From an uncultured Actinomycetes bacterium (GTDB lineage Bacteria; Actinomycetota; Acidimicrobiia; Acidimicrobiales; Microtrichaceae), in NCBI GenBank assembly GCA_903930035.1, contig CAIYXG010000470.1, positions 1-28,379 on the forward strand: a stretch of DNA of 28,379 nt. The letters run 5' to 3'. Position 1 is the stretch's first letter. Each line of letters opens with the position of its first letter. A model generated the notes under the pieces. The model was not told the DNA's origin. It saw nothing but the letters and a program-made list of their open reading frames with translations, and made no database searches. Shown here piece by piece: positions 1-6,938 of this stretch. The translations under genes were made by a program, and so were the position numbers.

Positions 1-166
1 GCCTGGCGCTGCCGGGACGCCGTCGACCTCGTCGACGTCGACCAGCACGACGACCACGTCGACCACCGTGGTGACCTACCCGAAGCCGCCCAAGTACCCG
101 TCGTACCCGACCTTCCCGACCTTCCCGGGCTTCACCGTGCCGACGTCGGTGCCCATCGTCCGGTGA
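1..166 (+). CDS. C-terminal fragment of a Ser/Thr- and Pro-rich, probably exported protein (5' end outside window)
   Basis: An open frame (codons from base 2) enters from the left edge and stops at TGA 164-166, giving about 54 residues. The first part is almost only Ser and Thr (STSSTSTSTTTTSTT), encoded by repeated gtcgac/acgtcgacc units. The tail has regular Tyr-Pro and Phe-Pro pairs (YPKPPKYPSYPTFPTFPGF) and ends PTSVPIVR. Such linkers are common at the C-termini of secreted or cell-wall-spanning actinobacterial proteins, but no catalytic domain is inside the window, so no function can be assigned. It converges on hemG, and a GC-rich hairpin lies between the two stops. The frame is supported by its composition and by the clean stop next to the hairpin. 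Confidence 0.6.
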   Translation, partial: PGAAGTPSTSSTSTSTTTTSTTVVTYPKPPKYPSYPTFPTFPGFTVPTSVPIVR

Positions 167-177
167 GCTGCGCTGCG

Positions 178-217
178 CCAGCCGCAGCAGGACGTGCCGG
201 CGGGGCCGGCCGGCTGG
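178..217. terminator. GC-rich stem-loop between convergent genes
   Basis: CCAGCCG (178-184) pairs with CGGCTGG (211-217). Inside it, GCCGG (196-200) pairs with CCGGC (206-210), leaving an 11-base bulge on the left arm. It lies between the TGA at 166 and the hemG stop at 219, so it could end transcription from both sides. There is no long T tract, so factor-independent activity is uncertain. Confidence 0.4.
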
Positions 218-218
218 T

Positions 219-1604
219 TCAGGCCAGCAGGTCCGACAGCTCGGCCGCCGCGCGGCGACCCGAGCCGATCGATGCGGGGATGCCGACGCCCTCGTAGGCC
301 ATGCCGGCCAGACGCAGATGCGGGAGGTCGACGGCGAGCGTCTCGGTGACCTGCCGGACCAGGTCCAGGTGGCCGGGCCGGTACTGCGGGAACGCGTCGG
401 TCCAGCGGGTGGTGCGCACGGCGACCGGGGCCGCCTCGATGCCCATGGTGGTCCGCAGGTCGCGGCGCACGGCGGCCAGGAGCTCGTCGTCGGTCGACGT
501 CCGACCCCGGTCGTCGCCGTCGTGGCCGACCGAGGCCCGCACCACCAGGTGCCGGCCGTCGTCCCAGTGCGCCCACTTCACCGAGCCCCAGGAGGCAGCG
601 GTGATGGTCGTGCCGGCGGCACGGGGCACGAGCATCCCGGCGGCGTCGAGCGGCCCCGGCACGTCGGCCCGGTCGAACGCCAGGGTCAGGAACGCCACGG
701 AGACGTGGTCCACCTGCGCAAGGAGCCGGGCGGCCGTCGGGCTCGCCGCCGCCAGCAGACGGCCTGCGGCCCCGGCCGGTGCGGCCAGGACGACGGCGTC
801 GGCCCCGAGCTGCTCGGACGGGGTGGTCACCTGCAGCCGGGCCCCGTCGGTCGCGAGCCCGGTGGCCGGCGTCGTAGTGCGGACCTGCACCCCGCGGGAC
901 AGGAGCTCCTCGGTGAGCCGCTCGACCAGCCGCTGCGAGCCGGCGAGCGGCGTCTGGAACACCGGCCCCTCGGCCGGGGCCACCTGGGCGGCCGACGCCT
1001 GCACGAGCGAGCCGCCCTGTGCCGCAGCGTCGGCCAGCTGGGGTGCCACCGCGCGCAGGCTCATGCGGTCCACGTCGCCGGCGTTGATCCCGCCGAGCAG
1101 CGGACCGACCAGCCGGTCGACCGTCGTGGCCCCCAGTCGCTCGCGGAGGAGCGGTCCGACGGCGGCGTCGCCCACGAGCGGCGGGTGGTCGACGGCGTCG
1201 GCCGCGACCAGCTCGGCCACGCCCTCCGGCCCGAGCACGGCAGCCACCTCGGGGTCGTCGGTCGCCAGCGGGACGCCCAGCAGCGTGCGTGCGGGCAGGA
1301 ACCGGAGCTCGCCGTCCACGAACACCTTCGCCCGGCCCACCGTGGGCGAGGTCAGCTCGTCGGTCAGCCCGAGCTCGGCACAGAGCGCCACGGCCTCGGG
1401 CCGACGGGCCAGGAAGGCGTCGGCCCCCTCGTCGACGCGCAGGGTGGACCCGTCGGGCAGGACCAGGTCGGAGGTGCGGAGCTTGCCACCGGTCTGCGGC
1501 GCCGGCTCGAGCACCACGACCTCGCGGCACACCCCGCGGCAGGTGGCCTCCCAGGCGGCGGACAGCCCGGCGACGCCGCCGCCCACGACCACCAGCCGGG
1601 TCAC
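219..1604 (-). CDS. hemY: FAD-dependent coproporphyrinogen/protoporphyrinogen oxidase (HemG/HemY type)
   Basis: A 461-residue flavoprotein of the oxygen-dependent HemY/PPOX family, which oxidises coproporphyrinogen III (or protoporphyrinogen IX) to the porphyrin. The N-terminus has the FAD-binding Rossmann motif VVVGGGVAGLSAAWEA (residues 5-20), followed by an acidic residue in VVVLEPA and the TGGKLRT segment typical of amine-oxidase-fold flavoproteins. The C-terminus ends with the second FAD contact, LAGMAYEGVGIPASIGSGR. The GTG at 1602-1604 overlaps the hemH stop as GTGA, so the two are translationally coupled; the longer open frame upstream is hemH read in another phase. In Actinomycetota this enzyme usually works in the coproporphyrin-dependent route (established for the phylum, inferred here). 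Length is normal for the family. Confidence 0.93.
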   Translation of the reverse strand: MTRLVVVGGGVAGLSAAWEATCRGVCREVVVLEPAPQTGGKLRTSDLVLPDGSTLRVDEGADAFLARRPEAVALCAELGLTDELTSPTVGRAKVFVDGELRFLPARTLLGVPLATDDPEVAAVLGPEGVAELVAADAVDHPPLVGDAAVGPLLRERLGATTVDRLVGPLLGGINAGDVDRMSLRAVAPQLADAAAQGGSLVQASAAQVAPAEGPVFQTPLAGSQRLVERLTEELLSRGVQVRTTTPATGLATDGARLQVTTPSEQLGADAVVLAAPAGAAGRLLAAASPTAARLLAQVDHVSVAFLTLAFDRADVPGPLDAAGMLVPRAAGTTITAASWGSVKWAHWDDGRHLVVRASVGHDGDDRGRTSTDDELLAAVRRDLRTTMGIEAAPVAVRTTRWTDAFPQYRPGHLDLVRQVTETLAVDLPHLRLAGMAYEGVGIPASIGSGRRAAAELSDLLA

Positions 1605-2518
1605 GGTCCGGCGAGCTCCCGGACCAGGTCGGCCAGCGTCGACATGACGGCCGGGTCGGCGTTGACCACGTCGGTGCGGGCAAAGGCCAGCCCGACCTCG
1701 TCGGCGACGGCCTTGGCCTCGATGTCCGGGTCGAACAGCACCTCGAGGTGGTCCGCGGTGAAGCCCTGGGGCACCACGACGATGCCCTCGGCGGTCCCGG
1801 TCGCCGCGAGCTCCCGGATGATGTCCAGGATGTCGGGCCCGCGCCACGGCTCCGGCGTGCGGCCCGCCGACTGCCAGCCGATGCCCCACCCGGCCCAGCG
1901 GTCCAGGCCCACCCGGTCGGCAATGGCCTGCGCCGAGGCCTCGAGCTGCTCGGGGTAGGGGTCGTCGACCAGGACGCGCTCGGGGAGCGAGTGCGCGGTG
2001 AACACCACCTTGGTGGCGTCGGGCATGCCCTCGAGCTGCGCGGCCAAGGACGCGGCCTGGTGCGCGACGTAGGCATCGGCCAGGTGCCACGAGTCCAGCC
2101 CGACGAACGGGATGCCGGCGGCGTCGGCCGACTCGGCGGCGCGGCCGTGGTACTGCCCCACGCTGAAGCCCGAGTAGTGCGGTGCCAGCACGAGACCGAC
2201 GATCTGCTCCACGCCACGCGCCGCCAGCTCGGCGACACCGTCCTCGATGAACGGCTCGGCGTGCTTCTGGCCGAGCGCCACCGTCCAGCGGCCCGGGTCG
2301 ACGGCCTCGAGGGCGGCGGCCACGGCGTCGAGCTGCGCCTGGGTGCGGGCCGCCAGCGGGGAGATGCCGCCGATGGCGTCGTAGCGGCGCTGCAGGTCTT
2401 CGAGCTGCTCGGGCTCGGGGGCCCGGCCCCGACGGATGTGCGTGTAGTAGGGCAGCACGTCCTCGGGCGACTTCGGGGTGCCGTAGGCCATGACCAGCAG
2501 GCCGGTGCGGGGACTCAT
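1601..2518 (-). CDS. hemH: Coproporphyrin ferrochelatase (HemH/CpfC)
   Basis: A 305-residue ferrochelatase that inserts Fe2+ into the porphyrin ring; in actinobacteria the usual substrate is coproporphyrin III. Family landmarks: LLVMAYGTPKSPEDV at the N-terminus, APHYSGFSVGQYH (residues about 111-123) with the metal-site His, the TAHSLPERV motif, and GWQSAGRTPEPWRGPD followed by VVPQGFTADHLEVLFD with the conserved Glu. The protein contains no cysteine at all, so it cannot carry the [2Fe-2S] cluster known in several actinobacterial ferrochelatases. ATG at 2516-2518 overlaps the hemE stop as ATGA, and its own stop overlaps the hemY start. The gene is therefore the middle member of a tightly coupled three-gene operon. 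Confidence 0.95.
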   Translation of the reverse strand: MSPRTGLLVMAYGTPKSPEDVLPYYTHIRRGRAPEPEQLEDLQRRYDAIGGISPLAARTQAQLDAVAAALEAVDPGRWTVALGQKHAEPFIEDGVAELAARGVEQIVGLVLAPHYSGFSVGQYHGRAAESADAAGIPFVGLDSWHLADAYVAHQAASLAAQLEGMPDATKVVFTAHSLPERVLVDDPYPEQLEASAQAIADRVGLDRWAGWGIGWQSAGRTPEPWRGPDILDIIRELAATGTAEGIVVVPQGFTADHLEVLFDPDIEAKAVADEVGLAFARTDVVNADPAVMSTLADLVRELAGP

Positions 2519-3585
2519 GCGTCAGTTCCTCCGGTGGGGCCGTCGACCGGCCCCTGCGCGTGGACCGTCTCGACCACCCGCTCGAGCACCGACGGGTCGG
2601 TCTCGGGCAGGACGCCGTGGCCCAGGTTGAAGATGTGGCCCCGCCCGCCGCCGCGCCGCAGCACGTCGTGGACCGCGGGCTCCGTGGCCGCCCAGCCGGC
2701 GGCGACGACCGCCGGGTCCAGGTTGCCCTGGACGCCGGTGCCCGCCGGGAGCCGGGTCCGGGCGGCGTCGAGCGGCGTGCGCCAGTCGACCCCGACGACC
2801 TCGGCGCCGGCGCGGGCCATGAGCCCGAGCAGCTCGCCCGTCTGCACGCCGAAGTGGATGCGGGGCACGCCCAGGTCGGCCACGCCCTCGAGCACCTTGG
2901 TGCTCGCCGGCAGCACGTACTGCTCGTAGTCGGCGGGGGACAGGCTGCCGGCCCACGAGTCGAACAGCTGCACCGCCGCGGCGCCGTGGGCCACCTGCGA
3001 CCGGAGCGAGTCCAGCGCCAGGTCGGCCAGACGGTCCAGCAGCTCGAACCAGAGCCCCGGGTCGGAGTGCATGAGGGCCTTGGTGCGCACGTACGTGCGC
3101 GACGGCTTCCCCTCGAGCAGGTAGCTGGCCACCGTGTAGGGCGCCCCGGCAAAGGCAATGAGCGGGACGGGCAGCTCGGCCACCAGGTTGCGCACCGTCT
3201 GGACCACGTAGGGCGTGTCGGCCTCGGGGTCGAGCGGCCGCAGCCGGTCCAGGTCGGCCCGCCCCGCGAACGGCCGTTCCACGACCGGGCCGATGCCGGG
3301 GGCGATGTCGACACCGAACCCGATCGCGTGGACCGGGGTCATGATGTCGGAGTAGAGGATCGCGGCGTCCACGCCGTAGCGGCGCACGGGCTGCAGCGTG
3401 ATCTCGGTGGCCAGGTCGGGGTCGGCGATGGCCCGGAGGATGGTCCCGGTGCCGCGGATCTCCCGGTACTCGGGGAGCGACCGGCCGGCCTGCCGCATGA
3501 ACCAGACCGGGGTGTGCTCGGTGGGCAGCCCGCGGCACGCGCGGACGAACGCCGAGCTGGAGTGGTCGGGGGTACCGGTCATCAC
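2515..3585 (-). CDS. hemE: Uroporphyrinogen decarboxylase (HemE)
   Basis: A 356-residue enzyme that converts uroporphyrinogen III to coproporphyrinogen III by removing four acetate carboxyls. Diagnostic motifs: PVWFMRQAGRSLPEYR (residues 26-41, propionate-binding arginines), LYSDIMTP with the catalytic Asp (about residue 81), FAGAPYT, GNLDP and FNLGHGVLPETDP. Two start codons lie side by side, GTG (3583-3585) and ATG (3580-3582); neither has a clear ribosome binding site, so either could be used. It is the first gene of the hemE-hemH-hemY operon and is divergent from a small acidic protein at 3676. The 90-base gap between them must hold both promoters, but I could not identify a convincing -35/-10 pair for hemE. 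Confidence 0.96.
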   Translation of the reverse strand: MMTGTPDHSSSAFVRACRGLPTEHTPVWFMRQAGRSLPEYREIRGTGTILRAIADPDLATEITLQPVRRYGVDAAILYSDIMTPVHAIGFGVDIAPGIGPVVERPFAGRADLDRLRPLDPEADTPYVVQTVRNLVAELPVPLIAFAGAPYTVASYLLEGKPSRTYVRTKALMHSDPGLWFELLDRLADLALDSLRSQVAHGAAAVQLFDSWAGSLSPADYEQYVLPASTKVLEGVADLGVPRIHFGVQTGELLGLMARAGAEVVGVDWRTPLDAARTRLPAGTGVQGNLDPAVVAAGWAATEPAVHDVLRRGGGRGHIFNLGHGVLPETDPSVLERVVETVHAQGPVDGPTGGTDA

Positions 3586-3675
3586 GGTCAGTCAACCACG
3601 CGAGGGCCGGTCCCTTCCCATGGGCCGGCCACGCCCCCCGTGGAGGTCCGTCCGGGGCCGTGGAAGGATCACCGC

Positions 3676-3939
3676 ATGCGACGCAGCATCGACGACGCCC
3701 CCGTGCCCGCCCCCGAGTCCGCCGAGGGCGGTGGCGACGACGACCTGACCAGCGTGAGCTGGTCCGTGGGGATCTGCGACGACTACGACGACGCCGGGCT
3801 GCGGGTGCAACTCACCGTGGAGGAGCTCGGCGCGGCCGGGACCGGCCTGGTGGCCCACTTGGACCCCGACGCCGCCCGGCGGCTGCGGCTGGCGCTGCGG
3901 TCGGCGCTGAAGGAGCTCGGCCAGGACCCCGGCGCCTGA
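3676..3939 (+). CDS. Small acidic protein of unknown function
   Basis: An 87-residue protein I do not recognise. It begins MRRSIDDAPVPAPES and has an acidic Gly/Asp-rich linker. The core LTSVSWSVGICDDYDDAGL is followed by a predicted strand (LRVQLTVEEL) and a C-terminal amphipathic helix (DPDAARRLRLALRSALKELG). There is no signal peptide or membrane segment, so it is probably cytosolic. The start is well supported: GGAAGG (3662-3667) sits 8 bases before the ATG. It is divergent from hemE and lies 129 bases upstream of the HelD-type ATPase on the same strand. A hairpin follows its stop. Sequence context does not reveal a role. Confidence 0.7.
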   Translation: MRRSIDDAPVPAPESAEGGGDDDLTSVSWSVGICDDYDDAGLRVQLTVEELGAAGTGLVAHLDPDAARRLRLALRSALKELGQDPGA

Positions 3940-3945
3940 CCGGGG

Positions 3946-3967
3946 CGGGGCCGCCCGTGTGGCCCCG
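3946..3967 (+). terminator. GC-rich hairpin after the small acidic protein, in the helD leader region
   Basis: CGGGGCC (3946-3952) pairs perfectly with GGCCCCG (3961-3967) across an 8-base loop, beginning 7 bases after the TGA at 3939. No T tract follows. It may terminate the small gene or act in the leader of the HelD gene. It superficially resembles the rifamycin-associated element of helR genes, but spacing and core differ. Confidence 0.4.
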
Positions 3968-3982
3968 TCACGGTGTCAGGCG

Positions 3983-3988
3983 TAATGT
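3983..3988 (+). promoter_or_regulatory. Candidate -10 element for the HelD-type gene
   Basis: TAATGT fits the TANNNT -10 consensus and stands out in this GC-rich gap. A start of transcription near 3995 would give a leader of about 75 bases before the GTG at 4069. No good -35 hexamer is visible 16-18 bases upstream. Confidence 0.35.
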
Positions 3989-4068
3989 GTCGGACCCCCT
4001 GCATCAGGGTGCTGCAGCGGTCGGGAGGGGCTCGGCCGGCACCTGACGGGCGTCGTTCCAAGGATCCT

Positions 4069-6183
4069 GTGTCGAACCATCCAGAGCTCGAGGCCGAACA
4101 GGCCTACGTCGACCATGCGTACGAGTGTCTCGAGGCGACCCGTCGGTCCATGGCAGAACTGCGTGACGCGGCCGAGGGCGGCGCGGGCGGCACCTTCCAG
4201 AACCGCCTCGAGCGCGACGTCGTCCACGAGCAGGTCGGGACCTGGCTCTCCCACCTGGAGTTCGGCGACCTGGCCCTGGTGTTCGGGCGGATCGACACGG
4301 AGCCCGTCCTCGACGGCCCCGACCCCACGCCCGACGGCGAGCGCTTCTACATCGGGCGTGTGGCCGTCTCCGACGCCCACCACGAGCCGGTCGTCGTGGA
4401 CTGGCGGGCCCCGGTGGCCGAGTCGTTCTACCGGGCCACCGGCGTGAACCCGATGGGGCTGCGCCGCCGGCGCCACTTCGCCAGCCGCGGCCGCACGGTG
4501 CTCGGCATCGACGACGAGCTGTTCGGGTCGGCCACCGCGGCGCTCGACCACGGCGAGATCCAGGGCCACGGCGCGCTGATCGCCGCGCTCGAGGAGTCCC
4601 GCTCCGGGAAGCTGTCCGACATCGTCGGCACCATCCAGGCCGAGCAGGACGTGGTGATCCGCTCCGAGCTGCCCGGCATCGTGGTGGTGCAGGGGGGCCC
4701 GGGCACCGGCAAGACCGTGGTGGCGCTGCACCGGGCGGCGTACCTGCTCTACTCGCACCGTTTCCCGCTGGCCGACCAGGGCGTGCTCGTGGTGGGCCCC
4801 AACCGGCTGTTCCTCTCCTACATCGAGCAGGTGCTGCCGTCGCTCGGCGAGGCCGGGGTGGAGATCGGGGTGCTCGGTGACCTGGTCCCGCACACCCGGG
4901 TGGTGGGGATGGACACTGACGAGGTGGCCCGCGTGAAGGGCGACCCCCGCATGGTGGACGTGGTGCGCAAGGCGGTGCGGGACCGCGAGCGTCCGCTGCG
5001 GGAGACACTGCGCGTGCCCTACGGCGTCCAGTACCTGACGGTGACGCCCGAGGAGTCGGCCGACATCGTGCGGCAGGCCCGCCAGCGGTCCCGGACCCAC
5101 AACGCGGGCCGCAAGCACGTCGAGGACCTGCTCTACCAGCGCCTGCACACCACGTGCCGTACCGACGACGACGTGGCGACCGTGCGGGACCGCTGCCGCC
5201 ACGACCCGCTGGTGCGCGAGGCGCTCGAGCGCATGTGGCCCGTGCTCACCCCGGCGCAGCTGCTCAACGACCTCTACGGCTCGCGGGCGCTGCTGCGGCT
5301 GGCGTCCACGGGCCGGCTGCGCGACGACGAGTGGCCCCGGCTCTTCCGCCCGCGCGTGAACTTCCCGGCCGACCCGGTGTTCACCAAGCACGACGTCCCG
5401 GTGCTCGACGAGGCGCTCGAGCTGCTGGGCCCCCGACCCCGCCACAAGGACGCCGATGGGGTGCGGACCTACGGGCACATCGTGGTGGACGAGGCGCAGG
5501 ACCTGTCGCCCATGGAGCTGCGCATGCTGGACCGCCGCTCGCTCAGCGGCTCCATGACCATCGTGGGCGACGTGGCCCAGGCCACCGGTGCGTGGCCGCA
5601 CGACACCTGGGACGACGTGCTCGACCACCTGCCGGTGCGGCGCGAGCCCCGGCGCTACGAGCTCACGACCGGCTACCGCCTGCCGGGGCCGATCATGGAC
5701 CTGGCGTCGCGCGTGCTGCGGGTCGCCGCCCCGCAGCTCACGCCGCCCACCTCGGTGCGCCACCTGGGCGACGCGCCCGTGCTGACCGGGACCGACGACG
5801 CCGGCCTGGACGTCGAGGTCGTCGCCGCCGTGCGTCGCGAGGTCGAGCAGGTGGGGTCGGGCAACGTGGCCGTCGTCGTGCCGGGCTCGATGGTCGACCG
5901 CGTGGGGGCCGCGCTCGAGTCGGCGGGGGTCGACCACGGCCGGGCCACCCGGCAGGGGCTGGACCGCCAGGTGATGGTGGTGCCGGTCGGCCTGGTCAAG
6001 GGCCTGGAGCTGGACTCGGTCGTGGTGGTCGAGCCGGCGCGGATCCTGACCGAGGAGTCGCGCGGGGCGCAGGCGCTCTACGTCGCCCTGACCCGCTCGA
6101 CCAAGCGGCTGACGGTGGTCTACGCGGGCGAGCTGCCCGACGTCCTCGAGGACCCCGCCCCCACGCTGTTCCCGACCGGCTGA
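4069..6183 (+). CDS. helD: HelD-type superfamily 1 ATPase (RNA polymerase recycling factor, HelD/HelR)
   Basis: A 704-residue UvrD/Rep-like ATPase of the HelD family. These proteins bind stalled or rifamycin-inhibited RNA polymerase and use ATP to release nucleic acid or drug. The N-terminus has the Glu-rich predicted helical arm (ELEAEQAYVDHAYECLEATRR) and the family signature YIGRVAVSD followed by VVDWRAPVAESFYRA. Walker A is GGPGTGKT (residues 209-216), Walker B VDEAQD (473-478), with GDVAQATGAW, TTGYRLP and the C-terminal ALYVALTRSTKRL (motif VI with Arg finger). The GTG at 4069 is preceded by AAGGA at 4060-4064 (short, 4-base spacing). The frame stays open upstream to 3973, but that part has no HelD similarity. 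Length and motifs fit actinobacterial HelD; whether it confers rifamycin tolerance cannot be read from sequence. Confidence 0.9.
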   Translation: MSNHPELEAEQAYVDHAYECLEATRRSMAELRDAAEGGAGGTFQNRLERDVVHEQVGTWLSHLEFGDLALVFGRIDTEPVLDGPDPTPDGERFYIGRVAVSDAHHEPVVVDWRAPVAESFYRATGVNPMGLRRRRHFASRGRTVLGIDDELFGSATAALDHGEIQGHGALIAALEESRSGKLSDIVGTIQAEQDVVIRSELPGIVVVQGGPGTGKTVVALHRAAYLLYSHRFPLADQGVLVVGPNRLFLSYIEQVLPSLGEAGVEIGVLGDLVPHTRVVGMDTDEVARVKGDPRMVDVVRKAVRDRERPLRETLRVPYGVQYLTVTPEESADIVRQARQRSRTHNAGRKHVEDLLYQRLHTTCRTDDDVATVRDRCRHDPLVREALERMWPVLTPAQLLNDLYGSRALLRLASTGRLRDDEWPRLFRPRVNFPADPVFTKHDVPVLDEALELLGPRPRHKDADGVRTYGHIVVDEAQDLSPMELRMLDRRSLSGSMTIVGDVAQATGAWPHDTWDDVLDHLPVRREPRRYELTTGYRLPGPIMDLASRVLRVAAPQLTPPTSVRHLGDAPVLTGTDDAGLDVEVVAAVRREVEQVGSGNVAVVVPGSMVDRVGAALESAGVDHGRATRQGLDRQVMVVPVGLVKGLELDSVVVVEPARILTEESRGAQALYVALTRSTKRLTVVYAGELPDVLEDPAPTLFPTG

Positions 6184-6187
6184 GCCG

Positions 6188-6853
6188 TCAGACGGTGACC
6201 AGGATGCGGTCGGTGGCGAAGGCACCGATGCCGACCGCCCGGCCCTCGATCTCCACCGTGGCGGTGCCGTCCGGCGAGATGCCGGTGAGCACCCCGGAGT
6301 GGCCGGGGACGAGCGAGTGCGCCTCCAGGAAGTCCAGCATCCCGGGCTCGAACTCGAGCTCCTCGGGGATGCGGGTGACCGTGAAGTGGGACCCCGGGGC
6401 GATGCCGCTCAGGGCCACTGCGTCGGGCGCGGCGTAGCCGGCGCCCGGGATGGGGTTGCCGTGCGGGCAGGTGGTGGGGTCGCCCAGGACCCGGGCAAGG
6501 GCCTCCTCGACCGGCTCGGAGATCACGTGCTCCCACTTGCCCGCCTCGACGTGGGCGTCGGCCCAGGAGAGCCCGAGCACGTCGGTCAGGAAGCGTTCGG
6601 CCAGCCGGTGGCGCCGGACGACCGCCTCGGCGAGGGACACGCCGGTGGGGGTCAGGCTGATGGTGTCGCCGACCGTGATCAGGCCCTCCGACTCCATGCG
6701 CCGGATCATCTCGGACACCGCCGGACGGCTGACGCCGAGGCGCTCCGCGATGCGGATGCGGATCACGTCGATGTCGTCCTCGCGGAGCTCCCAGATCGCC
6801 TCGCAGTACTCCTCGAAGGCGGGGTGGTACTCCCGTGACCGGTCGGTGCTCAC
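6188..6853 (-). CDS. DtxR/IdeR/MntR-family metal-dependent transcriptional regulator
   Basis: A 221-residue repressor-type protein in DtxR domain order. The N-terminal winged helix contains IAERLGVSRPAVSEMIRRMESEGL (about 35-58). The dimerisation/metal domain has VRRHRLAERFLTDVLGL and EAGKWEHVISEPVE, then GNPIPG, and a C-terminal SH3-like/FeoA domain ends in FATDRILVTV. Compared with DtxR as I recall it, metal ligands His79, Glu83, His98, Glu105 and His106 are kept (here H82, E86, H101, E108, H109). Met10 is replaced by Glu15 and Cys102 by Gly105. The first change resembles MntR (Asp8). Iron versus manganese specificity is therefore open. The GTG at 6851-6853 has no Shine-Dalgarno but sits 7 bases after a -10-like TACACT, suggesting a leaderless transcript. 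Its stop lies 4 bases from the convergent HelD gene. Confidence 0.9.
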   Translation of the reverse strand: MSTDRSREYHPAFEEYCEAIWELREDDIDVIRIRIAERLGVSRPAVSEMIRRMESEGLITVGDTISLTPTGVSLAEAVVRRHRLAERFLTDVLGLSWADAHVEAGKWEHVISEPVEEALARVLGDPTTCPHGNPIPGAGYAAPDAVALSGIAPGSHFTVTRIPEELEFEPGMLDFLEAHSLVPGHSGVLTGISPDGTATVEIEGRAVGIGAFATDRILVTV

Positions 6854-6860
6854 GGGTCGG

Positions 6861-6866
6861 AGTGTA
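6861..6866 (-). promoter_or_regulatory. Candidate -10 for a leaderless dtxR-family transcript
   Basis: On the minus strand TACACT (TANNNT consensus) is followed by exactly 7 bases and then the GTG start codon. Transcription would start at or next to the initiation codon, an arrangement common in actinobacteria. The lack of any ribosome binding site upstream of this GTG supports it. Confidence 0.45.
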
Positions 6867-6896
6867 CGACGTTGTCGGGCGGATCTCCGAGGGCTG

Positions 6897-6902
6897 TAGG
6901 TT
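6897..6902 (+). promoter_or_regulatory. Candidate -10 for the SDR/KSI-like operon
   Basis: TAGGTT fits TANNNT and lies 36 bases before the SDR start codon, about 30 bases from the divergent candidate -10 of the DtxR-family gene. Regulation of both by that repressor is possible, but no DtxR-type palindrome is visible here. Confidence 0.3.
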
Positions 6903-6938
6903 CGGCCCCGCCACCGGCAGCACTCCAGGGGGACCCGC

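Noticed and set aside
20..66. Tandem gtcgac repeats as a DNA repeat element or binding array
   Set aside because: They are explained by codons for a Ser/Thr-rich linker (TCG ACC, ACG TCG) in the partial CDS.
301..2929. Long open frames on the plus strand opposite the heme genes
   Set aside because: They are antisense shadows produced by high GC at third codon positions. Their translations are Arg/Pro/Gly-rich without motifs, while the minus-strand proteins are clear family members.
3946..3967. Rifamycin-associated element upstream of helD
   Set aside because: The arms GGGGC and GCCCC are present, but the spacer is 10 bases and lacks the TTGCGGCAA core, so I do not call it an RAE.
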